Source: Selenomonadaceae bacterium (GTDB taxonomy: Bacteria; Bacillota; Negativicutes; Selenomonadales; Selenomonadaceae). From it: a stretch of 46,204 nucleotides of DNA. The notes beneath the pieces were generated by a model. The model was not told where the DNA came from. It searched no databases and worked only from the letters and a program-made list of their open reading frames with translations. The stretch is from assembly GCA_017529935.1 (NCBI GenBank), contig JAFXNB010000146.1, forward strand, positions 1 to 46,204, read 5' to 3'. Shown one piece after another: positions 17,652 through 24,950 of the stretch. A program made the position numbers and the translations under genes. Each line of letters opens with the position of its first letter. Positions within the stretch are counted from its first letter, which is position 1.

Positions 17652-18049
17652 TGTACATGGGAATAGACCCCGGACGCGACAAATGCGGCGTGGCGGTGTT
17701 GACGGCGGCGGGCGAGATAAAATTTCAGCGCGTCGTCGTGACGGAGGAGCTTGACGCCGTGATAAAAAATTTGGCGGCGGAGTTTGAAATACAATCAGTA
17801 ATTTTGGGCGACGGCACCACGCACAAGGCAGCGGCAAAAAAAGTTTCGGCGGCGGGCTTAACTTTTCAACTCGTCGACGAAAAACATACGACCGAGGAGG
17901 CGCGCCGCTTGTATTGGAAAAAAAATCCGCCGCAAGGCTGGCGAAAATTTTTACCGACTTCAATGCAAGTGCCGCCCGAACCCGTCGACGCCATCGTTGC
18001 AGAAATTTTGGTTAGGAGATTTTTGCAAGTCCAAAATAAAAAAAATTAG
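17651..18049 (+). CDS. RuvC/YqgF-like RNase H-fold protein
   Basis: The protein has 132 residues. The N-terminal MGIDPGRDKCGVAVL is the first strand and acidic residue of an RNase H/RuvC fold. VILGDGTTHKAA, VDEKHTTEEARRLYW and PVDAIVAEILVRRFL supply the remaining elements, including a second acidic residue in VDAIVAE. Members related to YqgF act as nucleases on branched DNA or pre-rRNA, and this small clade often follows DUF3084. The last about 50 bases of the gene are the start of the tandem repeat that follows, so its 3' end has been copied downstream. Confidence 0.82.
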   Translation: MYMGIDPGRDKCGVAVLTAAGEIKFQRVVVTEELDAVIKNLAAEFEIQSVILGDGTTHKAAAKKVSAAGLTFQLVDEKHTTEEARRLYWKKNPPQGWRKFLPTSMQVPPEPVDAIVAEILVRRFLQVQNKKN

Positions 18050-18415
18050 CAACGCGCGGCGACTTACTGAAAAATTTTGACGGCAAATCGCGCACACTGG
18101 ATGCAACGTCACGTTGTCGCCATTGTCGCAGAAATTTTGGTTAGGAGATTTTTGCAAGTCCAAAATAAAAAAAATTAGCAACGCGCGGCGACTTACTGAA
18201 AATTTCGAGTAGCATATCGCGCACACTGGATGCAACGTCACGTTGTCGCCATTGTCGCAGAAATTTTGGTTAGGAGATTTTTGCAAGTCTAAAATAAAAA
18301 AAATTAGTAATGCACGGCGATTCGGCTAAAAATATTGAGTAGCATATCGCGCACACTGGATGCAACGTCACGTTGTCGCCATTGTCGCAGAAATTTTAGT
18401 TAGGAGATTTTTGGA
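17989..18415 (+). repeat. Tandem repeat, 129/129/130 bp units: copied 3' end of the RuvC-like gene
   Basis: Units start at 18001, 18130 and 18259 (AGAAATTTT marker), with a truncated fourth at 18389. Each full unit holds the last codons and stop of the RuvC-like gene, an intergenic stretch and the palindrome CAACGT-C-ACGTTG. Units 1 and 2 are nearly identical and unit 3 is more diverged. The 129-bp period keeps units 1-2 in frame, but each ends in a stop. The region holds no credible gene of its own. The truncated last unit runs to the comEB SD. Confidence 0.9.
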
Positions 18416-18424
18416 GAAAAAATT

Positions 18425-18889
18425 ATGAGCGAAAAACACACGCGCCCCGCTTGGGACGAATATTTTTTGAACATCGCCCGCGAAGTCGGCAAACGCGCAA
18501 CTTGTCTGCGTCGACGCTACGGCGCGATTATCGTCAAGGGCAAAATTATAATCAGCACGGGCTACAACGGCGCACCGCGCGGCGAGACGAATTGCATTGA
18601 CAGCGGCATTTGCGAGCGCGAACGACTGCACGTGCCCAAGGGCGAACGCTACGAACTTTGCGTGGCGGTGCACGCCGAACAGAACGCTATTATCAACGCC
18701 GACCCTAACAAAATGGAAGGCGCGACGATTTATATTGCGGGCGTGAACAGTGCGGACGGCTCCAACGCTTCGGGCGAACCCTGCAAACTTTGCCGCCGCA
18801 TGATTATCAACGCACGCATTGCCAAAGTTGTTTACCTTGACCGCGACGGAAAAATTATCAGCAAAGCTCCAAGCGAAATTCAAAATTAA
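18425..18889 (+). CDS. comEB: dCMP deaminase (ComEB)
   Basis: The 154-residue protein has the zinc-dependent cytidine/dCMP deaminase signature: RRRYGAIIVKG, TGYNGAPRG, HAEQNAII (zinc His and catalytic Glu) and PCKLCRRMIINA (two zinc cysteines). It converts dCMP to dUMP for thymidylate synthesis. ATG 18425 has GGAG about 9 bases upstream, placed just after the truncated repeat unit. ComEB is named after the comE competence locus but is a housekeeping enzyme; comEA lies about 19 kb away in this window. Confidence 0.93.
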   Translation: MSEKHTRPAWDEYFLNIAREVGKRATCLRRRYGAIIVKGKIIISTGYNGAPRGETNCIDSGICERERLHVPKGERYELCVAVHAEQNAIINADPNKMEGATIYIAGVNSADGSNASGEPCKLCRRMIINARIAKVVYLDRDGKIISKAPSEIQN

Positions 18890-18943
18890 AGCAGGTTAAT
18901 CAGCATTGACGCCGAATAAATTTGCGGCAAGGGGGTGGGCGCA

Positions 18944-19864
18944 ATGCTTTACGCAATGATTGATGTCGGCTCGAATACGATTCGCATGGCAGTCTACGAT
19001 ATTGACGGCGACCGCGTCGAAATGCTCATGAAAAGGAAACACACCGTCGGGCTTGCCTCATATGTGCGCGACGGCGTGATGCAACGGCAGGGCATTGACA
19101 AGGTTGTTGAGATTATCGGAGAGTACCGCCAATTTCTCGACGACTTCGGGATAACGCAAGTAACTGCCTTCACGACCGCCGCCCTCCGCAACGCGGTAAA
19201 CGGTTCGCAAGCTGTCGACGAAATTTCTTTCCGCACGGGGATAAATATCATGTTGATGAGCGGCGACGACGAGGCGACCTACGATTTTATCGGCGCGACG
19301 CATGACCTTATCGACGAAAAAGGACTGCTGATTGACATTGGCGGCGGCTCTACGGAAATTGTTTACTTCAAAGAACGCGAGATAAGAGTTAAAGCCAGCT
19401 TGCCAATCGGGAGCTTGAGCTTCCACACGCGCTACACGGGCATTCACATTTTGCCCAGCGCGGTTGAAATTGCGGAAATGTACGCCGAGGCGGAGGCGAC
19501 TGTCAGCGCGGTTCAAGAATTCCAAGCCGTCAGCCACGCGCAAATTTGCGGAATTGGCGGCACGTTCAAAGGCGCGATGGCTCTTTATAACGCGATGTAC
19601 GGCATGACGCGCCGGAATATGCGCATGGAAGTTCGCAGGATTCAAGACATCTTGCACCGTTTCCGCCGCGACCACGAGCTGATTGTCCCCGATAAAGTTT
19701 TGCTGATGAAGACGGTGCCCGAACGCATGCATACGTTTATGCCGGGGCTGATTATCGCTGACGTGCTCGCCAAACGCTTTGGCAGTCTGCATATCATCTA
19801 CAGCGATTCGGGCGTCCGCGAAGGCTACATTTACGACAAAATTATTGATAAGGAATTTTTCTAA
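18944..19864 (+). CDS. Ppx/GppA-family phosphatase
   Basis: ATG 18944 (GGGGGTGG upstream) gives 306 residues. It has the actin-like ATPase fold typical of exopolyphosphatase/pppGpp phosphatase: MIDVGSNTIRM (phosphate-1), FTTAALRNA, GLLIDIGGGSTEIVYF (phosphate-2) and ICGIGGTF. It lacks the C-terminal HD domain of long Ppx/GppA, as do many Firmicutes members. It may hydrolyse polyphosphate or pppGpp, and Rel is encoded 2.5 kb upstream on the same strand. The substrate cannot be settled from the sequence. Confidence 0.9.
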   Translation: MLYAMIDVGSNTIRMAVYDIDGDRVEMLMKRKHTVGLASYVRDGVMQRQGIDKVVEIIGEYRQFLDDFGITQVTAFTTAALRNAVNGSQAVDEISFRTGINIMLMSGDDEATYDFIGATHDLIDEKGLLIDIGGGSTEIVYFKEREIRVKASLPIGSLSFHTRYTGIHILPSAVEIAEMYAEAEATVSAVQEFQAVSHAQICGIGGTFKGAMALYNAMYGMTRRNMRMEVRRIQDILHRFRRDHELIVPDKVLLMKTVPERMHTFMPGLIIADVLAKRFGSLHIIYSDSGVREGYIYDKIIDKEFF

Positions 19865-19876
19865 AGGAGCGACAAA

Positions 19877-20131
19877 ATGAAACTATCACAAAAAGAACAG
19901 CAGCAAGTTCAAAAGTTGCTCAACGACGACCGTAGCCCCGGCATGATTATCTGGACGGAGGCGCAAGCGGACGGCGACACCTACGCAAACGGCATTGTGC
20001 AAGGCGACCCGATTGAAGTGACAATGATGACCATTCACGCCATTGATTATGCGGCAAAGTCTTTGCACATGAAACCTGAGCAAGTGCTTAAAAAATTGTC
20101 AAAATTTATTTCTGCAACGAAACACAAGTAG
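19877..20131 (+). CDS. Conserved-looking 84-residue protein of unknown function
   Basis: ATG 19877 lies 12 bases after the Ppx/GppA stop, behind AAAGGAGCGAC. The 84 residues start with a charged helix (KLSQKEQQQVQKLLN), then a compact segment with ADGDTYANGIVQGDPIEVTMM and an amphipathic C-terminal helix. No signal peptide or membrane helix is present. The next gene is sucD, 12 bases on, so it is in an operon with both. I do not recognise a family. Confidence 0.72.
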   Translation: MKLSQKEQQQVQKLLNDDRSPGMIIWTEAQADGDTYANGIVQGDPIEVTMMTIHAIDYAAKSLHMKPEQVLKKLSKFISATKHK

Positions 20132-20143
20132 GGAGTGGATAAC

Positions 20144-21046
20144 GTGATTTTGGCTGACAAGAATACAAAAGTTATCGTCCAAGGCATAACGGGTAAGGCG
20201 GCAACTTTCCACACGAAACAAATGCTCGCTTATGGCACGCAAATTGTCGGCGGCGTGACGCCCGGCAAGGCAGGACAGAACGTTGAAGGTATTCCCGTAT
20301 TCAACACGGTGGAGGAGGCGGTTAAAGCTACGGGCGCGACGGCGTCGGTTATCTACGTCCCGGCACCTTTTGCCGCCGATTCTATTTTGGAGGCGGTCGA
20401 CGCTGGGCTTGATTTGGTCGTCTGCATTACCGAACACATTCCCGTTTTGGATATGGTCAAAGTTCGCCGCTACATGATCGGCAAAAAGACGCGCCTAATC
20501 GGTCCGAATTGCCCCGGTATCATGACGACCGGCGAAACTAAGCTCGGCATTATCCCCGGCAACGTCCAAAAGAAAGGTCACGTCGGATTAGTGTCGCGCT
20601 CCGGAACTTTGACTTACGAGGCGGCGTTCCAGCTCATGAACGCGGGCATAGGAATCACCACTTCGGTCGGTATCGGCGGCGACCCCGTCAAAGGTTCGGA
20701 CTTCATTGACATCTTGCAACTTTTTAAAGAGGACGACGACACAAAGGCTGTCTTGCTTATCGGCGAAATTGGCGGCAATGCTGAAGAGGATGCGGCGCGT
20801 TGGATAGCCGAGAACATGCCCGAAAAACCCGTGACGGCGTTTATTGCAGGGCGGCAAGCTCCTCCCGGCAAGCGCATGGGGCACGCGGGCGCGATTATCA
20901 GCGGCGGCAAGGGCACGGCGGCGGACAAGATTAAGGCTTTGAACGCGGTCGGCATTGATGTCGCGGACACCGTCGCGCATATTGGCGATACCGTCGTCAA
21001 CACGCTCAAACGCGCCGGCATTTACGAAATCTGCCACACCTGCTGA
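20144..21046 (+). CDS. sucD: Succinate-CoA ligase alpha subunit, without adjacent sucC
   Basis: GTG 20144 (GGGAGTGG upstream) gives about 300 residues. The CoA-binding Rossmann part ([27 protein letters not shown]), GPNCPGI, and the active-site histidine region [14 protein letters not shown] are intact. With SucC the enzyme makes succinyl-CoA or, in reverse, succinate plus ATP. No beta subunit is adjacent: upstream is the 84-residue protein and downstream a terminator. SucC may be elsewhere. Proteins of this family can also act on other CoA thioesters. Confidence 0.9.
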   Translation: MILADKNTKVIVQGITGKAATFHTKQMLAYGTQIVGGVTPGKAGQNVEGIPVFNTVEEAVKATGATASVIYVPAPFAADSILEAVDAGLDLVVCITEHIPVLDMVKVRRYMIGKKTRLIGPNCPGIMTTGETKLGIIPGNVQKKGHVGLVSRSGTLTYEAAFQLMNAGIGITTSVGIGGDPVKGSDFIDILQLFKEDDDTKAVLLIGEIGGNAEEDAARWIAENMPEKPVTAFIAGRQAPPGKRMGHAGAIISGGKGTAADKIKALNAVGIDVADTVAHIGDTVVNTLKRAGIYEICHTC

Positions 21047-21067
21047 AAAAATTTTTGCAAAGAAAAA

Positions 21068-21100
21068 TTCCCCGTCAAACGTCGGGGAAAATTTTTTTTA
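21068..21100. terminator. Bidirectional terminator between sucD and folE2
   Basis: TTCCCCG (21068-21074) pairs with CGGGGAA (21083-21089), with A-rich sequence on the left and about nine T on the right. It lies between convergent genes. Confidence 0.8.
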
Positions 21101-21871
21101 TTCAGCGTGGGCGGCAAAGGCGTTGTGATTGTGGATTGATTCAAAATTCTCGCACTCGACAGCGAACGCCTCTAAATTTTTTTCGCCGCGCAGGGCAATC
21201 ACCACGTCGCGCAAAATATCTTCCACGAACTTTGGATTTTGATAGGCGGCCTCGGTTACAAATTTTTCGTCCTCGCGCTTAAGCAACGGGAAAATTTCCG
21301 CCGAGCCTTGCGCTTCAATCAATCGAACGAATTTTTTTATCGACACGTCGTCAAAGTTTTTGAACGTCAATTTTACTCGACACACGGAGCGTTGATTGTG
21401 CGCCCCGAAGTTTGAAATTTCCTTGCTGCACGGGCACAGCGACGTAAACGGCACGGCTAAGCCCAAAGTAAATTTCATGCGCCCGCCGCGCAGAAGTTCG
21501 CCGCTGAATTCGCAATCGACAGCTGACAGAGAAATTTTTTCGGATACGGGCGAAGATTTTTTTACAAAGAATTTAAACGCAATGTCAATCGCCGCGAAGT
21601 CCGTTGAAAGTTTTTCCAGCGCGTCGAATAAAATTTTTTCCACGTCGGGAATTTTTATCGGGCGGTTCATCCAATCGGTTAAAATTTCCGTGAAGCGGCT
21701 CATGTGTGTCCCGCGCAGGTTTTCAGCGAGTGCAACCGTGAATCGAATTTGCGCGGTGACCTGCTGAACGTCGTCGCCGTCCGAAATAAAAAACGGCAGG
21801 TGCACCCGTGTGACGCCCGTCCTCTGTATCTTTATCCCGCGCTGGTCGGGTTGATTTTGTACGTCCGTCAT
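21098..21871 (-). CDS. folE2: GTP cyclohydrolase FolE2 (type IB)
   Basis: The 257-residue protein has the FolE2 motifs RGTHMSRF and TSLCPCSKEIS (zinc-binding/catalytic Cys-x-Cys) and a C-terminal HNHNAFA. FolE2 opens GTP to dihydroneopterin triphosphate, the first step of folate and of queuosine synthesis. Type IB enzymes use several metals and often back up FolE when zinc is short. ATG 21871 is preceded by GAGGA on the minus strand. A weak promoter-like pair (TTGACT 21938-21933, TAACCT 21915-21910) lies upstream. No pterin or queuosine gene is adjacent. Confidence 0.93.
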   Translation of the reverse strand: MTDVQNQPDQRGIKIQRTGVTRVHLPFFISDGDDVQQVTAQIRFTVALAENLRGTHMSRFTEILTDWMNRPIKIPDVEKILFDALEKLSTDFAAIDIAFKFFVKKSSPVSEKISLSAVDCEFSGELLRGGRMKFTLGLAVPFTSLCPCSKEISNFGAHNQRSVCRVKLTFKNFDDVSIKKFVRLIEAQGSAEIFPLLKREDEKFVTEAAYQNPKFVEDILRDVVIALRGEKNLEAFAVECENFESIHNHNAFAAHAE

Positions 21872-21947
21872 AGATTTTTATCGTCCTCAACTTGTATGAA
21901 ATTTTTTCAAGGTTAATGCAAAATCCGTTCAAAGTCAAGGCGAAAAA

Positions 21948-22034
21948 TTACCAGCGGCTCACGGGCGGCGCGTTGCAGAAGAGCGGAATTAATTTGCCGT
22001 TCAACGGGCTGTCGATAAATAAATTTTCAAGCAT
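21948..22034 (-). CDS. Possible 28-residue peptide upstream of folE2
   Basis: ATG 22034 on minus has GGAGGTG about 6 bases upstream, and an extended -10 TGCTACAAT lies at 22062-22054. The 28 codons start MLENLFIDSPLNGK and end in APPVSRW. It could be a small protein or a leader for folE2 (stop to folE2 start about 76 bases). No homologue is recognised, and a chance ORF is possible. Confidence 0.4.
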   Translation of the reverse strand: MLENLFIDSPLNGKLIPLFCNAPPVSRW

Positions 22035-22069
22035 GACCAACACCTCCGCCGCGATTGTAGCAGAAAAGT

Positions 22070-22098
22070 TTGACGCCCGAAAGACCCTTTGATAAAAT
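22070..22098 (+). promoter_or_regulatory. Promoter of the RelBE-type module
   Basis: TTGACG (22070-22075) and TAAAAT (22093-22098) are separated by exactly 17 bp, 21 bases before the antitoxin ATG. It is back-to-back with the minus-strand extended -10 at 22062-22054. Confidence 0.75.
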
Positions 22099-22119
22099 TG
22101 CGCAAAGGAGGCGATTGAC

Positions 22120-22344
22120 ATGGCAACGATTTCATTTGAGTTCAGCGACAAAGCCTACGATGTCTTGGAAGAGCTGGCAAGTCGCAAGGACATCGGCGTT
22201 TCGGAATTTGCAAGGCGTGCACTGCTTGAGAAGATGGAAGACGAAGAAGACTTGAAGGCAGTCGCAGAGGCTCTGCGCGAAGACGAAGGCGACCCGACAA
22301 CTTACAAATTCGAGGAGTTGAAGGACAAATGGCTGACGGCGTAA
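22120..22344 (+). CDS. Ribbon-helix-helix antitoxin (RelB-like)
   Basis: The 74-residue protein begins ATISFEFSDKAYDVLEELASRKDIGVSEF, a typical ribbon-helix-helix DNA-binding start (strand, then two helices). The acidic C-terminus (DPTTYKFEELKDKW) would wrap the toxin. It is preceded by AAAGGAGGCG, and its stop overlaps the toxin start by 16 bases, so translation is coupled. Such antitoxins usually repress their own promoter with the toxin as co-repressor. Confidence 0.85.
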   Translation: MATISFEFSDKAYDVLEELASRKDIGVSEFARRALLEKMEDEEDLKAVAEALREDEGDPTTYKFEELKDKWLTA

Positions 22345-22610
22345 AAAAATATTCCGTTGAGTTCAAGCCGAGTGCACGCAAGAAAATGGACAAGCTCGAT
22401 GCTCCTGTTCGTCGCAGAATTACCCAATGGATAGCAAAAAATCTTGAAGGTTGCGAAAATCCGCGCGCTAAAGGTAGATTACTTGAGGGCGAATGGGAAG
22501 GATACTGGCGTTATCGCGTCGGCGACTATCGGCTCATCGCTGACATTCAAGACGACAAAATTATCATTATGATTATCAACGTCGACAAACGCAACGACAT
22601 CTACAAATAA
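22329..22610 (+). CDS. RelE/ParE-family toxin
   Basis: The 93-residue basic protein has the RelE/ParE beta-barrel core: VEFKPSARKKMDKL, NPRAKGRLLEG and WRYRVGDYRLIADI, ending in INVDKRNDIY. RelE members cleave mRNA on the ribosome; ParE members poison gyrase. The Arg-rich YRVGDYRLI and final Arg-x-x-x-Tyr fit RelE-type mRNA interferases better, but this is inference. It overlaps the antitoxin by 16 bases and is followed by its own terminator, giving a compact two-gene cassette. Confidence 0.85.
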   Translation: MADGVKKYSVEFKPSARKKMDKLDAPVRRRITQWIAKNLEGCENPRAKGRLLEGEWEGYWRYRVGDYRLIADIQDDKIIIMIINVDKRNDIYK

Positions 22611-22619
22611 AATTTAGCG

Positions 22620-22643
22620 TCTCGCTTCGGCGAGATTTTTTTT
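22620..22643 (+). terminator. Terminator after the toxin gene
   Basis: TCTCGC-TTCG-GCGAGA (22620-22635) is followed by eight T. The UUCG loop makes it very stable. Confidence 0.85.
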
Positions 22644-22785
22644 GCACGTTCTAATTTTCGCGAAGGGTGTACCCGCCGATTGGGACGACGAAAATAATTT
22701 TCTCGGCGGCAAGAATAATTGGAAGTAAGCAGGATAAACAACTCCCATGACAGAAATTATCTAAAAAAGTTTGGGAGGCGAGACA

Positions 22786-23463
22786 ATGAATTATCGGCGG
22801 ATATTGGTAATCGGCGACATGCACGGAAAATTCTCTCGGCTGTTGTCGCTTTTTCATAAGATAGACTTTGACGAGCAGAAAGATTTTTTAATTTTGCTGG
22901 GCGACTACATAGACCGCGGCGAGGAAAATATGCGCTGTTTTCGTTGGGCAATGGAAATGAGCGAAAAGCCCAACGTCATAGCCCTGCGCGGCAACCACGA
23001 ACAGATGATGCTGTACTATTACGCGCTGGGCGGCACTGAAGGTTACATCTGGCTCCCCAACGGCGGCAACAAGACCAAAGCCGAGTTCGAGGAGTGGCGC
23101 AAAAAAGACGACACGGCTTTTCAACGCGCCCTTGAATTCATAAACGACCGCCCGTATTATCACCAAATGACAATCAACGGCGAGGAATATATTTTTGTGC
23201 ACGCGGGCTTGAATCCCAAAAAGAAGCTGGAGGATCAGGAGGAAGAAGATTTGCTTTGGATTCGCGAGAAATTTTATAACGGCTACAGGGGCGACGCGCA
23301 CATCATTTGCGGACACACGCCCACGCCGTTCCTTAAGCGCGATTGGTATTATCCGATTCGTCTGCCGAATAAAATCACGCTCATGGACACCGGCTCTTTC
23401 ATGCGGGACGGCAAAATTTCTTGCATAGACATTTTAAGCGACCAAATTTGGCAAAGCGATTGA
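22786..23463 (+). CDS. Calcineurin-like Ser/Thr protein phosphatase (PrpA/PrpB-like)
   Basis: ATG 22786 (GGGAGGCG upstream) gives 225 residues. Metal-ligand motifs of the PPP family are complete: GDMHGKFS, LGDYIDRGE, LRGNHEQM, and later the His in VHAGL and CGHTPTP. This is the bacterial lambda-phosphatase/PrpA type, which dephosphorylates Ser/Thr or Tyr residues using Mn. It lies 15 bases upstream of the FtsZ-like gene on the same strand, so a common transcript is likely. No kinase is adjacent. The 140-bp stretch upstream shows no confident promoter. Confidence 0.9.
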   Translation: MNYRRILVIGDMHGKFSRLLSLFHKIDFDEQKDFLILLGDYIDRGEENMRCFRWAMEMSEKPNVIALRGNHEQMMLYYYALGGTEGYIWLPNGGNKTKAEFEEWRKKDDTAFQRALEFINDRPYYHQMTINGEEYIFVHAGLNPKKKLEDQEEEDLLWIREKFYNGYRGDAHIICGHTPTPFLKRDWYYPIRLPNKITLMDTGSFMRDGKISCIDILSDQIWQSD

Positions 23464-23478
23464 CGAGGAGAAAGTTTT

Positions 23479-24321
23479 ATGGACGTTAATATAAAAATCG
23501 TCGGACTTGGCGAGGGCGGCGCGCGGGCGATTAGCAAAATGATTGCGGCGGGCGTCGGCAAAAATAAATCCGTCGAGTACATTGCGATTGGCAACGACGA
23601 AAATATTTTGCTGACGAGCACGGCGCGGAAAAATATTTTCCTTAACCGCGACATGGCGGTGATTTACAAAAATATCTTCGACGCTCTCAACGGCGTAAAA
23701 ATTATTTTTATCGTCGGCGGTTTGGCGGGCAATGCGGCGCGAATTTCTATTCCGATTATCGTTTCCTTCGCGAAGACTTACGGCGCGGCGACCGTTGCTT
23801 TTATCTGCAAGCCGTCAGTTTTGGAAAATGCCACGCGCAAGATTAATGCCGATTACACGCTGAATTATCTGCGCGAAGTCGATACGCTGTTCGCCGTGCC
23901 CGCTGAAAAATTTTTTATGTTCTGCATAAATCGCCCGCAAATTTCGCTTGCCGAGCTTTTCGACGTTGCTGACGATATTTTTTGTCGTGGCGTGAAAAAT
24001 TTTCTGGAGATAATTTCAAAAGACGTTTCGTTGAGCAAGCGCGGCAATGCGGCGTTCGGCTACGGCGAAGGCGCGACTGCACTCGACGCGGTTAAAGTTG
24101 CCGCAAAGTTCCCGACGCTTGAGGAGGACGAAATTAAAACGGCGCAGAAAGTTTTGGTGCACTTGGCGAGCGGGACGCCCTTGCCGCTTAGTTCACTTAC
24201 CGCCGCGCATAAATTTATCCAAAATCAACTTCAACCGGAGACAGAATTTTTATCTCGGGAGGAAATCAACCCGCTGTTCGGCGAAAAAATTTTCGCAACG
24301 ATAATCTGCACGAGGAAATAA
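23479..24321 (+). CDS. Divergent FtsZ/tubulin-like protein lacking the GTP signature
   Basis: The 280-residue protein aligns along the whole FtsZ core. IKIVGLGEGGARAISKMI matches the T1 loop and helix 1. SVEYIAIGNDENILL matches EFIAINTD. KIIFIVGGLAGNAARISIPII stands where GGGTGTGAAP should be, and LREVDTLFAVPAEKFF and GRGV-like CRGVKNF follow. The C-terminal domain ends IFATIICTRK. The tubulin signature GGGTGTG is reduced to VGGLAGNA, and the T7 loop (SLSKRG) lacks the acidic catalytic residues, so GTP hydrolysis and FtsZ-type polymerisation are unlikely. There is no C-terminal peptide for FtsA/ZipA binding. It starts 15 bases after the phosphatase gene. Confidence 0.8.
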   Translation: MDVNIKIVGLGEGGARAISKMIAAGVGKNKSVEYIAIGNDENILLTSTARKNIFLNRDMAVIYKNIFDALNGVKIIFIVGGLAGNAARISIPIIVSFAKTYGAATVAFICKPSVLENATRKINADYTLNYLREVDTLFAVPAEKFFMFCINRPQISLAELFDVADDIFCRGVKNFLEIISKDVSLSKRGNAAFGYGEGATALDAVKVAAKFPTLEEDEIKTAQKVLVHLASGTPLPLSSLTAAHKFIQNQLQPETEFLSREEINPLFGEKIFATIICTRK

Positions 24322-24462
24322 AAAAATCCCCCGCCGCGCATAAATTTATCAAGAATCAACTTCAGCCGGAGACAGAATTTTTATCTCGGGAGGAAATCAA
24401 CCCGCTGTTCGGAGAAAAAATTTTCGCAACGATAATCTGCACGAGAAAATAAAAAAATCCCC
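24201..24462 (+). repeat. 131-bp tandem duplication of the FtsZ-like gene 3' end
   Basis: 24201-24331 and 24332-24462 are direct copies: last 40 codons, stop, A-run and the first half of the terminator. Only about five substitutions are seen. CCGCCGCG stands at the left edge in the gene and again in the terminator after each copy, so slippage between these short repeats explains the duplication. The second copy is out of frame with the gene (131 is not a multiple of 3). Confidence 0.9.
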
Positions 24463-24490
24463 CGCCGCGTCATGCAGTGGGGAATTTTTT
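24457..24490 (+). terminator. Terminator after the duplicated FtsZ-like 3' end
   Basis: CCCCC (24459-24463) and GGGG (24479-24482) form the stem, followed by AATTTTTTT. The left half of this terminator is also present in the first copy near 24324-24337, without its partner arm. Confidence 0.6.
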
Positions 24491-24538
24491 TGGAGAGGGA
24501 TTCTATCGGGAAAGTTTTTTTCAAATTCAACGGCAGGT

Positions 24539-24646
24539 TTAAATCAATTTATCGAGGGCGTAGACGAGTGCCATACCGACTGCCAACGAGCAGGCAAAAA
24601 TTCCCGTGCTCACCGCGAGGACACCGTCTTTGAAGTTTTTCTTCAT
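24539..24646 (-). CDS. 35-residue hydrophobic microprotein, copy 2
   Basis: ATG 24646 has AGGAGGCG about 7 bases upstream. The peptide starts MKKNFKDG, then one hydrophobic helix (VLAVSTGIFACSLAVGMALVYAL) and ends DKLI. It matches its upstream neighbour in pattern: MKK, FK, STG, F, VG, LVYAL/LLYGL. It probably spans the membrane once, with the basic N-terminus inside. It could be a membrane regulator or a type I toxin-like peptide. No antisense RNA was identified. Confidence 0.68.
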   Translation of the reverse strand: MKKNFKDGVLAVSTGIFACSLAVGMALVYALDKLI

Positions 24647-24688
24647 GATGTGCGCCTCCTTTGCCAAAATTTTCAAGTGTGCGAGGTC

Positions 24689-24802
24689 TCAAAAGATTTG
24701 TTCGAGACCGTAGAGAAGCACCAAGCCGACCATCAGCGACGCGCCGAAAAGTCCCGTGCTGAACAGCAGAATCGCTGCGTTCTCCTTGAAAAGTTTCTTC
24801 AT
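24689..24802 (-). CDS. 37-residue hydrophobic microprotein, copy 1
   Basis: ATG 24802 has GGAGGC about 7 bases upstream, and a promoter lies 54 bases further up. The peptide starts MKKLFKEN, then AAILLFSTGLFGASLMVGLVLLYGL, and ends EQIF. Copy 2 lies 42 bases downstream with its own SD. Keeping two similar peptides each with a strong ribosome site argues for real expression. The helix contains small residues (STG, FGAS, MVG) suited to helix-helix packing, so the two could pair. Confidence 0.7.
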   Translation of the reverse strand: MKKLFKENAAILLFSTGLFGASLMVGLVLLYGLEQIF

Positions 24803-24855
24803 GGTTATTGCCTCCTGTCTTGAAATTCATCGTTCAATCCCTTGAACCGCCGCGA

Positions 24856-24883
24856 AGTATAGCACAGAAAAAATTTTTGGCAA
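24856..24883 (-). promoter_or_regulatory. Promoter of the microprotein pair
   Basis: Minus-strand TTGCCA (24883-24878), 16-bp spacer, then TATACT (24861-24856) with an upstream TGC forming an extended -10. The first microprotein SD lies about 40 bases downstream. Confidence 0.72.
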
Positions 24884-24950
24884 TACGGATTTGTTATTAA
24901 TTCGTGTCGTATTCGTTATTGTCTATTCCGATTTGTCCTTGATTGGGATT

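Noticed and set aside
17960-18286. Minus-strand frame of 108 codons with a 43-residue repeat
   Set aside because: It is the antisense of the 129-bp tandem repeat; the periodic peptide follows from the DNA repeat and there is no SD.
17989-18415. CRISPR array
   Set aside because: The units are 129-130 bp without repeat-spacer alternation and derive from a gene end.
21872-21947. THF or preQ1 riboswitch before folE2
   Set aside because: The leader is short and AT-rich and I could not find the conserved core of either class.
22646-22785. Promoter or small gene before the phosphatase
   Set aside because: No -35/-10 pair or SD-led frame was convincing in this stretch.
24549-24830. 93-codon minus frame covering both microproteins
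   Set aside because: It lies in another frame than the two SD-preceded hydrophobic peptides and its composition (Arg-rich, no structure) is typical of a shadow frame.
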